Shown piece after piece: positions 12,379-20,807 of a stretch of 64,000 nucleotides of DNA. Positions within the stretch are counted from its first letter, which is position 1; each line of letters starts with the position of its first letter. Under the pieces are notes generated by a model. That model was not told the DNA's origin and searched no databases. It saw only the letters and a program-made list of their open reading frames with translations. The position numbers and the translations under genes were made by a program. Source of the stretch: an uncultured Fidelibacterota bacterium (GTDB lineage: Bacteria > Fidelibacterota > Marinisomatia > Marinisomatales > UBA1611); contig CACEUX010000005.1 of the NCBI GenBank assembly GCA_902562835.1, forward strand, positions 1-64,000, written 5' to 3'.

Positions 12379-13629
12379 ATGAAGATTGCAATTATAGGCT
12401 CAGGAATTTCTGGCCTCACTACTGCTTATTTACTTAGCAGGAATCACGACATAATCATGTTTGAAAAGAATGACTATATAGGAGGTCACACCCATACCCA
12501 TGAGATAAATCATGAAGGAAAAAGTTTATCTGTAGATTCAGGCTTTATTGTTTACAATGAACGAACGTATCCAAACTTTATTAAACTTCTAGATCAACTT
12601 GGAGTTGAGCGCCAGTTAACAAGAATGGGGTTTAGTGTAAAATCTGAAAGAGATGATCTAGAATATGCTGGGCATTCTCTGAATGGACTTTTTGCACAAA
12701 GGTCAAATATCTTCAGACCATCTTTCATAAGGATGCTAGGGAGTATGAATCGTTTTAATCAAGAGTCTAGAAAAGATCTTCCTTCAATCGACTCTAAAAT
12801 GACATTGGGCGATTATTTATTAAAAAACAATTATTCAACAGAATTCATTCAGCATTTTATTATTCCTATCGGAGCCGCAATATGGTCTACTGTCCCCACT
12901 GATATGATGAATATTCCGGCTCTTTTCTTTATTAGATTCTTTGAAAATCACGGCCTACTTCAAATAATAAATAGACCAAATTGGTGGGTGATCAAAGGAG
13001 GGTCAAAAAGATATGTGGATAAGATCATTGCCAAATTCAAAGATAAAATAAGACTTTCAACACCTGTGAAAAATGTCAAGCGGGATAAAGATTTAGTTAC
13101 GATCAGCTTTGGAATAGATGGTGAAAATGAAGAAGACTTTGATGCAGTGGTATTTGCAACCCACAGTGACCAGTCGCTTGCGCTTTTGGAGCAGCCGACA
13201 ACAGACGAAGTAGAAATATTGGGTTCTATTATTTATCAGAATAATGATGCTATACTGCATTTTGATGATACTATTTTACCTAAAAGGAAAACAGCATGGT
13301 CCAGCTGGAATTATTTATTAGACCAAGATCAAAGTAAGCCTGTGGCATTAACTTACAACATGAACATTTTGCAGGGAATTGTTAGCACAAAAACCTTCTG
13401 TGTGACATTGAACACTAAAGAACTAATCGATCCTGAGAAGGTCATCAAATATCTCAATTATGAGCACCCGCTTTTTACCCTCTCTAGCCTAAGAGCACAA
13501 GAGCAAAAAAGCAAGATCAGTGGAAAAAATAACACCTATTATTGTGGAGCATATTGGCATAATGGTTTCCATGAAGATGGTGTGGTCAGTGCGTTAGACG
13601 TTTGTAGCCACTTTGGAGAAACATTGTGA
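12379..13629 (+). CDS. FAD-dependent amine-oxidase-like oxidoreductase (COG2907)
   Basis: 416 residues. The N-terminal dinucleotide-binding motif is IAIIGSGISGLTTAYLLS, followed by the FEKNDYIGGH ribose-binding Glu. FIVYNERTYPNF and the C-terminal YYCGAYWHNGFHEDGVVSA are typical of the COG2907 clade. The family is almost always next to DUF1365 and a cyclopropane-fatty-acid-synthase homologue, as here, and is thought to oxidise or desaturate membrane acyl chains; the exact reaction is not settled. Its last 4 bases overlap the DUF1365 gene (GTGA), implying translational coupling. FAD could come from the riboflavin operon about 20 kb away. Confidence 0.85.
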   Translation: MKIAIIGSGISGLTTAYLLSRNHDIIMFEKNDYIGGHTHTHEINHEGKSLSVDSGFIVYNERTYPNFIKLLDQLGVERQLTRMGFSVKSERDDLEYAGHSLNGLFAQRSNIFRPSFIRMLGSMNRFNQESRKDLPSIDSKMTLGDYLLKNNYSTEFIQHFIIPIGAAIWSTVPTDMMNIPALFFIRFFENHGLLQIINRPNWWVIKGGSKRYVDKIIAKFKDKIRLSTPVKNVKRDKDLVTISFGIDGENEEDFDAVVFATHSDQSLALLEQPTTDEVEILGSIIYQNNDAILHFDDTILPKRKTAWSSWNYLLDQDQSKPVALTYNMNILQGIVSTKTFCVTLNTKELIDPEKVIKYLNYEHPLFTLSSLRAQEQKSKISGKNNTYYCGAYWHNGFHEDGVVSALDVCSHFGETL

Positions 13630-14408
13630 GTATTTCTAACAAAAGTTTTATCTTTAGGGGTACCATTCGTCATAGGCGATTCACTCCCTTTAACCATTTT
13701 TTTACCTATCCTATTTTCATGATTTTTGTTGACCTTAATACCATTAAGAAAACTCTCAAACGCTCATGGCTATGGAATATTGATAAGCCAGCTATGATAT
13801 CTTTTAATCGAGATGATTATCATGGCGCAGGGGAAGGAGAGCTTGATTTGTCTGTTCGTAAAACAATTCGTGAACAAATTGGTTATGAGGTGAAAGGGCC
13901 TATAAGGTTGCTTACGCATTTAAGATATTTCGGGTATTGTTTTAACCCAGTGAGTTTTTACTATTGTTTTAATGAGGACGATTCTGAAGTTGATGTGATA
14001 ATGGCCGAGGTTACAAACACTCCTTGGGATGAGCGGCATTCTTATGTTATCCATCAGAAAGGTCAAAAAGGTAAAATAGATAATCTTACTGCTGATCTAA
14101 AAAAGAAATTGCACGTAAGTCCATTTTGGGGAATGGATCATGATTATGAATGGCTTTTTAGTCAACCTACAAAGAATCTAATGGTCAATATGATAAATTA
14201 TAAAGACGAAGAAAGGGTTTTTGATGCTACATTAAATATGAAAAGAATACCGTTTACTCTAGGGAATCTCCTTAGGCAAGTAGCCAGATTTCCATTTATT
14301 ACTATGCTGGTAGTGTTTCGTATCCATTGGCAGGCATTTAAACTATGGTTGAAAAAAGCACCCTACTTCATACATCCTGATAAAATCAATCTAATGAAAG
14401 GTAATTAA
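13626..14408 (+). CDS. DUF1365 family protein
   Basis: 260 residues starting at GTG (overlaps the previous stop). Conserved DUF1365 features are RGTIRHRRFTPFNHFFTYPIFM at the N-terminus, DRDDYHG-type NRDDYHGAGEG, LLTHLRYFGYCFNPVSFYYCF and a MAEVTNTPWDERHSYV segment. The function of the family is unknown; it is found with COG2907 flavoproteins and cyclopropane-fatty-acid synthases and has been linked by context to membrane fatty-acid modification. No signal peptide. Confidence 0.9.
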   Translation: MSISNKSFIFRGTIRHRRFTPFNHFFTYPIFMIFVDLNTIKKTLKRSWLWNIDKPAMISFNRDDYHGAGEGELDLSVRKTIREQIGYEVKGPIRLLTHLRYFGYCFNPVSFYYCFNEDDSEVDVIMAEVTNTPWDERHSYVIHQKGQKGKIDNLTADLKKKLHVSPFWGMDHDYEWLFSQPTKNLMVNMINYKDEERVFDATLNMKRIPFTLGNLLRQVARFPFITMLVVFRIHWQAFKLWLKKAPYFIHPDKINLMKGN

Positions 14409-14412
14409 TCAA

Positions 14413-15684
14413 ATGAGTACAACTTTCCAAGTTGATCATCTTGCAGATGCGGTCAAGACACCTAAGAAATCAACTTTTCTAACGTCTATCTTTAAAAGTG
14501 GGCTACAGAAAAAATTCAAAAATCTAAAAACGGGACACATTTCCATAAACGATGGTGATGAGACTTTCTCCTTTGGCGATGGTAGCTCAGATGAAAAAGT
14601 ATCTGTAGATATTCATTCACAGGAATTTTATGTCATGACAGGAAGTGGAGGTGCTCTTGGAATAGCAGAGGCTTATGTTGCTGGATATTGGTCCTCAGAT
14701 GATGTGGTAAAACTTTTTCAAATAATTTTAAGGAACAGGGATATCCTACTTTCTCTTGAAAAGGGTTTTGCTAAACTTGTCAAACCGATCAATAAAATGA
14801 TTCACCGTCGCCGGCAAAATACACTTAAAGGAAGTAAAGAGAATATTTTAGCACATTATGACCTTAGCAACGATTTTTACAAGTTATGGCTGGACCCTTC
14901 AATGACATATTCTTGTGCCTTTTTTAATAATGATTCTGTCACACTTGAAGAGGCTTCAATAGAAAAATTAGATCGCATATGTAGAAAGCTAGACCTGTCA
15001 GAGGATGATTCTGTGCTCGAGATAGGAACTGGCTGGGGTAGCTTTTCTATCCATGCTGCAAAGAATTATGGTTGTAAGGTTACCACAACCACTATTTCAG
15101 ATGCGCAGTTCGATTACGCAAGGTCGCGTATTAAAGATGAAGGGTTGGAATCAAAGATCACGCTCATAAATAAGGATTATCGTGATTTGGATGGGAAATA
15201 TGATAAGATTGTATCTATAGAAATGATAGAAGCAGTTGGGTATGAATACATACCTGATTATTTCTCAAAATTGTCATCCTTATTAAAAAATAATGGACTT
15301 GTTGCCTTGCAGGGCATTACATATAATGATCAAAACTTTGAGGTTTATAAGAATTCAGTAGATTTCATCAAAAAATATATTTTTCCAGGTTCTTGTTTAA
15401 TATCTATTGCACAGATAATTGATGTAATTAAAAAAGATACTGATCTGGCAATGGTCGATATGGAAGATATCACAAAGCACTATGCTGTAACATTAAATAG
15501 ATGGAGAAAGAATTTTATGGATGTGATTCCAAAGGTCAAAGAAATGGGATATTCTCAAGCGTTCATTAATATGTGGGAATTTTACTTTTTATACTGTGAG
15601 GCTGGTTTTTCAGAAAGAAATATTGGAGATGTCCAAATGATATTCGCAAAATCGGGTTCCAGAAACATTAACATTAGTTATTAA
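14413..15684 (+). CDS. cfa: Cyclopropane-fatty-acyl-phospholipid synthase family methyltransferase
   Basis: 423 residues, about the length of E. coli Cfa. An N-terminal lipid-binding domain (about 1-140) precedes NILAHYDLSNDFYKLWLDPSMTYS and the SAM-binding motif VLEIGTGWGSFSIHAA (about residue 203). EMIEAVGYEYIPDYF and the C-terminal FYFLYCEAGFSERNIGDVQ are Cfa signatures. It methylates or cyclopropanates unsaturated acyl chains in phospholipid. Relatives in this kind of cluster also make 11-methyl acyl chains that lead to furan fatty acids in Rhodobacter; sequence alone cannot tell which product is formed. Confidence 0.9.
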   Translation: MSTTFQVDHLADAVKTPKKSTFLTSIFKSGLQKKFKNLKTGHISINDGDETFSFGDGSSDEKVSVDIHSQEFYVMTGSGGALGIAEAYVAGYWSSDDVVKLFQIILRNRDILLSLEKGFAKLVKPINKMIHRRRQNTLKGSKENILAHYDLSNDFYKLWLDPSMTYSCAFFNNDSVTLEEASIEKLDRICRKLDLSEDDSVLEIGTGWGSFSIHAAKNYGCKVTTTTISDAQFDYARSRIKDEGLESKITLINKDYRDLDGKYDKIVSIEMIEAVGYEYIPDYFSKLSSLLKNNGLVALQGITYNDQNFEVYKNSVDFIKKYIFPGSCLISIAQIIDVIKKDTDLAMVDMEDITKHYAVTLNRWRKNFMDVIPKVKEMGYSQAFINMWEFYFLYCEAGFSERNIGDVQMIFAKSGSRNINISY

Positions 15685-15687
15685 AAC

Positions 15688-16722
15688 ATGATATCAAAAT
15701 TAATTCAACTAGCAGAGAATGGTTTATTACCTGATTTTATGGTCAGGGCAGGTATTGTTAGGAACTGCAAGGTTAGACTTCAAAATGAAAGTTCTTATTC
15801 TCTAGAGCAATTAAAGGAAAGAAAATTAAAATGGGTCGACCAGATGAAAGAAAGCCCCATCGCTCTTGTTCCTGAAAAAGCAAATCAGCAACATTATGAA
15901 GTACCGCCTTCCTTTTTTGACGAGGTTTTAGGATCGAACCTTAAATATAGTTCGGGCTTTTGGCCTCAAACAGTTACCACATTGGATGAATCTGAGTTAG
16001 CCATGCTAGAGCTAAGCTGCGAAAGAGCAGAATTAGAAAATGGCCAAAATATATTAGAATTGGGATGCGGTTGGGGCTCTCTAACTTGTTATATGGCTAG
16101 CCAATACCCAAAAAGTCAAATTACAGCAGTCAGTAATTCTAAGGACCAGAGAGAGTATATCTTAAAACGATGTAGCAAATCTGGTTTGAATAATGTGAAT
16201 GTGATCACTGCAGATATGAATGATTTTACCGTTGAACAAATGTATGACCGGGTTGTTTCAATAGAAATGTTTGAACATATGCGTAATTATAAAAAACTTT
16301 TATCCAAAATCTCGTGCTTATTGAAAGATGATGGTAAACTATTCATTCATATATTTACTCACAAAGACGTCGTCTACCCTTTTGAGAATAATGGAGAAGC
16401 AGATTGGATGGCGAGAGAATTTTTTTCTGGAGGGATGATGCCTTCTCACGACCTGTTTGAATATTTTCAAGATGATCTTAAAATAGAAGAGAGCTGGAGG
16501 ATGTCTGGAACTCATTATGAAAAAACATCTCTGGCCTGGTTAAAAAAAATGGATAAAAATAAAAGTAATGTTATGGAAATTTTTTCGCATACCTATGGCT
16601 CAGAGGAAGCAAAAAAGTGGTTCCAGAGGTGGCGCATATTCTTTATGTCCTGTGAAAAATTATTTGGATTTAAAAATGGAACAGAATGGGGTGTGTCTCA
16701 TTACCGTTTCACAAAAGGTTAA
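15688..16722 (+). CDS. Second Cfa-family SAM-dependent methyltransferase
   Basis: 344 residues, lacking the long N-terminal lipid-binding domain of the gene just upstream. QQHYEVPPSFFDEVLGSNLKYS, the SAM motif ILELGCGWGSLTCYMA (about residue 127), SIEMFEHMRNYKKLL and a C-terminal WRIFFMSCEKLFG identify a COG2230 methyltransferase of the short type (also similar to coclaurine N-methyltransferase-like proteins). It starts 3 bp after the first Cfa gene. Two non-identical Cfa-type enzymes in tandem suggest successive or different methylations, but this is inferred. Confidence 0.85.
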   Translation: MISKLIQLAENGLLPDFMVRAGIVRNCKVRLQNESSYSLEQLKERKLKWVDQMKESPIALVPEKANQQHYEVPPSFFDEVLGSNLKYSSGFWPQTVTTLDESELAMLELSCERAELENGQNILELGCGWGSLTCYMASQYPKSQITAVSNSKDQREYILKRCSKSGLNNVNVITADMNDFTVEQMYDRVVSIEMFEHMRNYKKLLSKISCLLKDDGKLFIHIFTHKDVVYPFENNGEADWMAREFFSGGMMPSHDLFEYFQDDLKIEESWRMSGTHYEKTSLAWLKKMDKNKSNVMEIFSHTYGSEEAKKWFQRWRIFFMSCEKLFGFKNGTEWGVSHYRFTKG

Positions 16723-16730
16723 TTTAAGCA

Positions 16731-17447
16731 ATGGTAATACTGATATTTATTTTCTTACACTGGTACCTCTCACTATTTTTTCAGACATTTTTTTTACATC
16801 GATATGCATCTCATAATATGTTCAAGATGAGCCCATTTTGGGAAAAAGTATTTTTCCTTCTAACATTCATTTTTCAAGGTTCCTCATTTTTGCATCCCGC
16901 GGCATATGCTGTAATGCATAGACGCCATCATTCATTTGCAGATACACCAAAAGATCCTCACTCACCAGTTCATCTAAAGAATATTATTTCTTTTAATCTA
17001 GCAACTGTGACAGAATACAGAAAGCTAGTTAAAGAATTCCTGAAAGGCGGAAGAACCATATCAGATGCACCCAGGTGGTATACTTTAGAATGGTTTGCAG
17101 AATCTGTATGGACCAGAGTTGCCTTTATTATTTTATATTTTCTATTCTATGTTCAATTTGCTACCTCAACATGGCAGTTCTTTTTATTTCCCCTGCACAT
17201 TTTTATGGGTTCCATGCATGGATTCATTGTCAACTGGTTTGGACATAAAACAGGTTATAGAAATTTTGACTCTGTACCTGACAACTCAAAAAATACCCTA
17301 CCTCTTGATTTTTTAATGATGGGTGAATTGTATCAGAACAATCATCATAGAAGTCCTAGAGAACCTAACTTTGCAGTGCGGTGGTTCGAATTGGATTTTG
17401 GTTATATTGCAACTCTGGCGCTTAAAAGACTTAGAATTATATATTAA
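16731..17447 (+). CDS. Membrane fatty-acid desaturase
   Basis: 238 residues with four hydrophobic segments. The three histidine boxes of acyl-lipid/acyl-CoA desaturases are present: HRYASH (23-28), HRRHH (63-67) and NNHHR near residue 204, the last followed by SPREPNFAVRWFELDFGY. Such di-iron enzymes use O2 to introduce a cis double bond. It is 8 bp downstream of the second methyltransferase. It may supply the unsaturated substrate for methylation or desaturate a methylated chain. Confidence 0.9.
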   Translation: MVILIFIFLHWYLSLFFQTFFLHRYASHNMFKMSPFWEKVFFLLTFIFQGSSFLHPAAYAVMHRRHHSFADTPKDPHSPVHLKNIISFNLATVTEYRKLVKEFLKGGRTISDAPRWYTLEWFAESVWTRVAFIILYFLFYVQFATSTWQFFLFPLHIFMGSMHGFIVNWFGHKTGYRNFDSVPDNSKNTLPLDFLMMGELYQNNHHRSPREPNFAVRWFELDFGYIATLALKRLRIIY

Positions 17448-17452
17448 AAAAT

Positions 17453-18334
17453 ATGTCAAAAAATATTAGAGACTATATCAGTGTAATTATAGCGTTTTTC
17501 ATAGGTGCATTGATCGCAATTGGAGGTTCTCAGAACGGGGCACAATATAATGGTTATCCTATTTTATTTATCTGCCTGATAATCAGTTTTGTCTTACACT
17601 GGATCGCTTTCATACCGGCATATTTAGCTAGGACAGAAAAGTTTTATGATATAGCAGGGACTGTTGCATATCTTTCAGTTTTAGCAACAGCATCTTATTT
17701 AACAGTGATCTCATCGAATAATAATTTACAGTTGAGATCTATTATAGTCATTATTCTTGTATTAATATGGGCATTAAGGTTAGGTCTATTTCTTTTCGTT
17801 CGCGTATTAAAGGCAGGAGAAGATCGAAGATTTCGTGAAGTAAAACAAAATTTCTCTAAGTTTCTTGTATGGTGGAGTGTATCAGCCTTGTGGGTCTTCC
17901 TAACCGCAGCAAACGCATTAACAATGATCATAAATAATGTGAGCTTTACCGATGACTTCTATTTCTATTTTGGTCTATCCCTTTGGTTGATAGGTTTTTC
18001 TTTTGAGGCCATAGCAGATGAACAAAAAAGAAGATTTAAATCTGATAAGAAAAACAAGGATGCATTTATTTCAACTGGTTTATGGGGTCTTTCTAGGCAT
18101 CCAAATTATTTTGGTGAAATACTTCTCTGGATAGGAATGGCAGTTATAGCTTTGCCCACTTTAGTTGGATGGCAATACGTAACATTGATATCACCAATAT
18201 TCATTTACTTTTTGCTCACAAGAGTTAGTGGTGTGAATCTCTTGGAAGATCGTGCAAACCAGAAATGGGGTGGCACTGAAGAATATGAATCATACGTAAA
18301 GAAAACTCCTGTGCTTATACCTTTAACAAAATAA
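17453..18334 (+). CDS. DUF1295 family membrane protein (steroid-reductase-like fold)
   Basis: 293 residues with six to seven hydrophobic helices. The C-terminal LSRHPNYFGEILLWIGMAVIALP is the hallmark of DUF1295 and of the isoprenylcysteine methyltransferase/steroid 5-alpha-reductase fold, which binds a nucleotide cofactor at this segment. GEDRRFREVKQNFSKFLVWW is also family-typical. An NADPH-dependent reduction or SAM-dependent methylation of a lipid is possible; no substrate is known. It is the ninth gene of the promoter 1 operon. Confidence 0.85.
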   Translation: MSKNIRDYISVIIAFFIGALIAIGGSQNGAQYNGYPILFICLIISFVLHWIAFIPAYLARTEKFYDIAGTVAYLSVLATASYLTVISSNNNLQLRSIIVIILVLIWALRLGLFLFVRVLKAGEDRRFREVKQNFSKFLVWWSVSALWVFLTAANALTMIINNVSFTDDFYFYFGLSLWLIGFSFEAIADEQKRRFKSDKKNKDAFISTGLWGLSRHPNYFGEILLWIGMAVIALPTLVGWQYVTLISPIFIYFLLTRVSGVNLLEDRANQKWGGTEEYESYVKKTPVLIPLTK

Positions 18335-18345
18335 GAGTTTTATGA

Positions 18346-18918
18346 ATGCTCCGTTTTACTATTATTATCGCTTCCTTCGTATTTTTTTTACATGATCCAA
18401 TTATGGCTATTGAGACACCGAATTTTCAATTATTAAAAAAAGAAGGCAAGTTTGAGATCCGTGAATATGAGCCAATGATCATTGCTGTGACAAAAGTAAA
18501 TAGTAATTACAGGGAGGCATCTTCAACAGGGTTTAGGAGGATAGCTAATTATATTTTTGGCGGTAATCAAAAAAAGATGGAAATTAAGATGACGGCACCT
18601 GTTATTTTAGGTGTCCCCAATTCGAACGATATATATGAGATACTTTTTGTAATGCCCTCCCAACATTCCCTTGAGGAATTACCAGCGCCTGATCAATCTA
18701 ATGTTGAGTTAAAGGTAAAAGAGATGGGGAAAACAGCTGTTATAAAGTTTGGTGGTTGGGCGACAGAGAGTAGGGCAACTTATTATAAAAAAAGGTTAGA
18801 AGACTTTGTTAAAAATAGTGGCTTTACATTAAATAGTGATTATATGGTCGCACAATACAACTCACCATGGGCGTTACCACCATTTCGAAAGAATGAAATA
18901 ATTGTGATGATAAAATAA
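18346..18918 (+). CDS. SOUL heme-binding-family protein, exported
   Basis: 190 residues with a signal peptide (about 1-21, ending PIMAIE). ETPNFQLLKKEGKFEIREYEPMIIAVT, KIEMTAPV-like MEIKMTAPVILG and the C-terminal YNSPWALPPFRKNEI are SOUL/HEBP signatures. Members bind heme or tetrapyrroles in some organisms. In a light-stress cluster it may bind a photosensitising tetrapyrrole in the periplasm, which is inference. It is last gene of the operon, and the second repeat operator begins directly after its stop. Confidence 0.85.
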   Translation: MLRFTIIIASFVFFLHDPIMAIETPNFQLLKKEGKFEIREYEPMIIAVTKVNSNYREASSTGFRRIANYIFGGNQKKMEIKMTAPVILGVPNSNDIYEILFVMPSQHSLEELPAPDQSNVELKVKEMGKTAVIKFGGWATESRATYYKKRLEDFVKNSGFTLNSDYMVAQYNSPWALPPFRKNEIIVMIK

Positions 18919-18972
18919 AACGCTCATAACGCTTATTTAGTGCTTGTTGCGTGTAAATTTAATTTTTAAGAT
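18919..18972 (+). promoter_or_regulatory. Tandem 9-bp repeat operator plus promoter 2
   Basis: AACGCTCAT AACGCTTAT at 18919-18936, then 7 bp, then TTGTTG at 18944-18949, 17 bp and TAAGAT at 18967-18972. This is the same geometry as the sites at 19973 and 24663. Transcription would start near 18979, so the in-frame TTG at 18973 would lie upstream of the mRNA start and cannot begin the next protein from this promoter. Confidence 0.7.
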
Positions 18973-18996
18973 TTGAAAGTGAACTTAGAGAATAGT

Positions 18997-19488
18997 ATGT
19001 TATTTGAGCAAAAAGTAATATTAAAAGGTATAGACCCTCTAGATGTAATAAGGTCCTTTCATGACCGTAGGTTTGTGGAGTTCCTCACTGCTTTGCAGCC
19101 TGTGAAGATACAAAGCTGGGTTGGAATCAATAATAACATGAAAGCATCGTTCTCGTTCTGGTTCTTAGGATGGAGGCAGATAGAGGTTGAGCACAAGAAT
19201 TATAAGGTTTCTAAGAATCATCTTCATTTCGAAGATAGAGGATTAGTTCTTCCATTTGGATTATCTAGTTGGAGACATCATCATATTATAGAGAAACATA
19301 ATAATGGAACTACTATTACAGATAAAGTTGAAATGGGCATTCAAAGTTTATGGTTAAGATATCTTATTTTTCCCATAATGTTATTTCCAATATTTATTAG
19401 GCGTTTAACATATAGATTCTGGTTTTACCTGATGGAGGGGAAGACCTGGATATCATCTAAAAGGTTTTTAACAAATGAAAAGATTTAG
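18997..19488 (+). CDS. SRPBCC-family ligand-binding protein (COG4276-like)
   Basis: About 163 residues from ATG 18997. The frame is open further up (GTG 18979, TTG 18973), but promoter 2 makes the TTG unusable, and related proteins begin close to the segment FEQKVILKGIDPLDVIRSFHDRRF. The body has the SRPBCC pattern: QPVKIQSWVGINNNMKASFSFWFLG, HLHFEDRGLVLPFGLSSWRHHHIIE and a C-terminal amphipathic helix FIRRLTYRFWFYLMEGK. Such folds bind hydrophobic ligands. It overlaps the next gene by 14 bp. Function unknown. Confidence 0.65.
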   Translation: MLFEQKVILKGIDPLDVIRSFHDRRFVEFLTALQPVKIQSWVGINNNMKASFSFWFLGWRQIEVEHKNYKVSKNHLHFEDRGLVLPFGLSSWRHHHIIEKHNNGTTITDKVEMGIQSLWLRYLIFPIMLFPIFIRRLTYRFWFYLMEGKTWISSKRFLTNEKI

Positions 19489-19954
19489 CCCCTTTCCCTT
19501 ATTATTGCTTCTGTCATGTGAGTCAGAAAATAATTCTGCACAACTCTTGGAAAGTCAAAAGTGGGTCTCAAAAGATAGATTTAGGACTGAGGTCTGGTTT
19601 CAAGACTGGTCCAGTTATACACGCCTATTTATCAAAACTTTCAAAGATACATCTGAAATCAGTCCAAGTCCTTATGTCACAAGAACAAAGAATAAACCAT
19701 ACCTATATCCTAAACCTTACATGGATTTTGAAATCGAACAATTGATTGGAAACCTAGAATGGGACGGGGATGTCTCGTGGAAAAATGGTCATGAAAACAC
19801 ATTTTTATGGGAAGTTGACAGAAGTAATCCTAAAAAACTGTTACCCATTAAATATAATGGTACCGCTACAATTGTTAATGGAAGGTTAAGTCTAAAAGTA
19901 AAAGAAAGTGATAGCCTAATATCTGACATTCTACTAGACCCAATCTCATATTAA
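19475..19954 (+). CDS. Putative lipoprotein, function unknown
   Basis: 159 residues. The short charged start MKRF, hydrophobic stretch PFPLLLLLS and Cys15 make a lipoprotein signal peptide (LLLSC). The mature part is rich in Trp, Tyr and beta-strand pattern (KWVSKDRFRTEVWFQDWSS) and resembles no family I recognise. It overlaps the SRPBCC gene by 14 bp and shares its promoter 2, so the two probably form a two-gene transcript. It may be an envelope partner of the SRPBCC protein. Confidence 0.6.
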   Translation: MKRFSPFPLLLLLSCESENNSAQLLESQKWVSKDRFRTEVWFQDWSSYTRLFIKTFKDTSEISPSPYVTRTKNKPYLYPKPYMDFEIEQLIGNLEWDGDVSWKNGHENTFLWEVDRSNPKKLLPIKYNGTATIVNGRLSLKVKESDSLISDILLDPISY

Positions 19955-19972
19955 AAAAATACTATTTAAAAA

Positions 19973-20026
19973 AACGTTCATAACGCTCAAATAATTCTTG
20001 ACTTGAATTATTCTAAGTTATAATTT
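19973..20026 (+). promoter_or_regulatory. Tandem 9-bp repeat operator plus promoter 3
   Basis: AACGTTCAT AACGCTCAA at 19973-19990, then 7 bp, TTGACT at 19998-20003, 17 bp and TAATTT at 20021-20026 (or TATAAT at 20019 with a 15-bp spacer). It reads into the small-protein, SDR and glutathione-peroxidase operon. A real Shine-Dalgarno sequence, GGAGG, stands at 20039-20043 just before the first start codon, which is unusual for this window. Confidence 0.7.
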
Positions 20027-20047
20027 CAGGTAATATTTGGAGGACTT

Positions 20048-20329
20048 ATGTCTATTTTAGATGCAGTTGTTAGAGGCGCGGACTTAAAACACTTTAATGA
20101 AAAAAAAGAAGTCAAAAATAATTTTGATGCACGAAAGGCAGACCAAGACCTTAGAGCCTGCCCAGTTTGTAAAGCTGTCTGGGAAATAATGGTCTTCAAC
20201 AAGACCATCGATTATAAGTATTATCATAATTTCCCGAGATATGGTAAAAAGAAGGCTGTCTGTCCCAGTTGCAAAATCAGAATTAGGAATAAATACTACC
20301 ATAACGCTGAAGTCCAAGACCCCGCATGA
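20048..20329 (+). CDS. Small zinc-ribbon-like protein
   Basis: 93 residues. Two Cys pairs, CPVC (about residue 38) and CPSC (about 73), are 35 residues apart and could hold one zinc ion. The N-terminus is helical and Lys/Asp-rich. GGAGG lies 5 bp before the ATG. It is the first gene under promoter 3 and overlaps the next start by 4 bp. I do not recognise a named family; a structural or DNA/RNA-binding zinc role is possible. Confidence 0.65.
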   Translation: MSILDAVVRGADLKHFNEKKEVKNNFDARKADQDLRACPVCKAVWEIMVFNKTIDYKYYHNFPRYGKKKAVCPSCKIRIRNKYYHNAEVQDPA

Positions 20330-20631
20330 GTCTCACTTATATTGATCATATTGCACTTGAATCGAAAGATATTAATAGTTCGGTCGAATGGTACAAGAAC
20401 CAATTTGACTGCGAGGTCAGATATCAAGACGACTCATGGGCGCTTCTGGGCTTTGAGAATATTTCATTGGCCTTGGTCACTCCTGGGGATCACCCTCCCC
20501 ATTTCGCAGTAGTTGACGAAGGAGTAAAGGAACTGGTTGACCATAAAATGCACAGGGATGGCATTGCTTACAAGTATGAGGCAGATCCGGACTCAAATGT
20601 GATTGAAAAGATAGATAGGCGATCTTCATGA
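20326..20631 (+). CDS. Glyoxalase/VOC-superfamily small protein
   Basis: 101 residues forming one VOC module: YIDHIALESKDINSSVEWYKNQF at the start, then a beta-strand FENISLALVTPGDHPPHFAVV. The His in DHIAL and in PPHFAVV are possible metal ligands, with a Glu expected at the end of the module not clearly seen. VOC proteins include glyoxalases, dioxygenases and resistance proteins. It is coupled to both neighbours by 4-bp ATGA overlaps. Confidence 0.75.
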   Translation: MSLTYIDHIALESKDINSSVEWYKNQFDCEVRYQDDSWALLGFENISLALVTPGDHPPHFAVVDEGVKELVDHKMHRDGIAYKYEADPDSNVIEKIDRRSS

Positions 20632-20807
20632 CCAGTGTCGATGTATACCTAAAAAGTGATTATTGTATCATATCGTCCTTTATTGAAGATGCGAATGAGC
20701 TGGTTATTAAGGTCCAAGAATTAACAAACGAGGGTTGGGTTGTTTCAGGTGGGATAGCGTCCTCAAGTAGCAAGCTATTCCAGGCAATGGTACGTCGCGA
20801 ACAGTGA
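20628..20807 (+). CDS. DUF1737-like small protein
   Basis: 59 residues, ATG at 20628 overlapping the previous stop (ATGA) and stop overlapping the next start (GTGA). The pattern YLKSDYCIISSFIEDANELVIKV-type helix, then LTNEGWVVSGGIA and a closing FQAMVRREQ matches DUF1737 (a WxxxGGxxxS turn followed by YYQAMV). DUF1737 is of unknown function and often accompanies stress genes. The double overlap shows that it is translated with its neighbours. Confidence 0.75.
   Translation: MTSVDVYLKSDYCIISSFIEDANELVIKVQELTNEGWVVSGGIASSSSKLFQAMVRREQ

Noticed and set aside
13759-13767. A single AACGCTCAT inside the DUF1365 gene
   Set aside because: It is not tandem, lies in coding sequence, and one such 9-mer is expected by chance in a sequence of this size.
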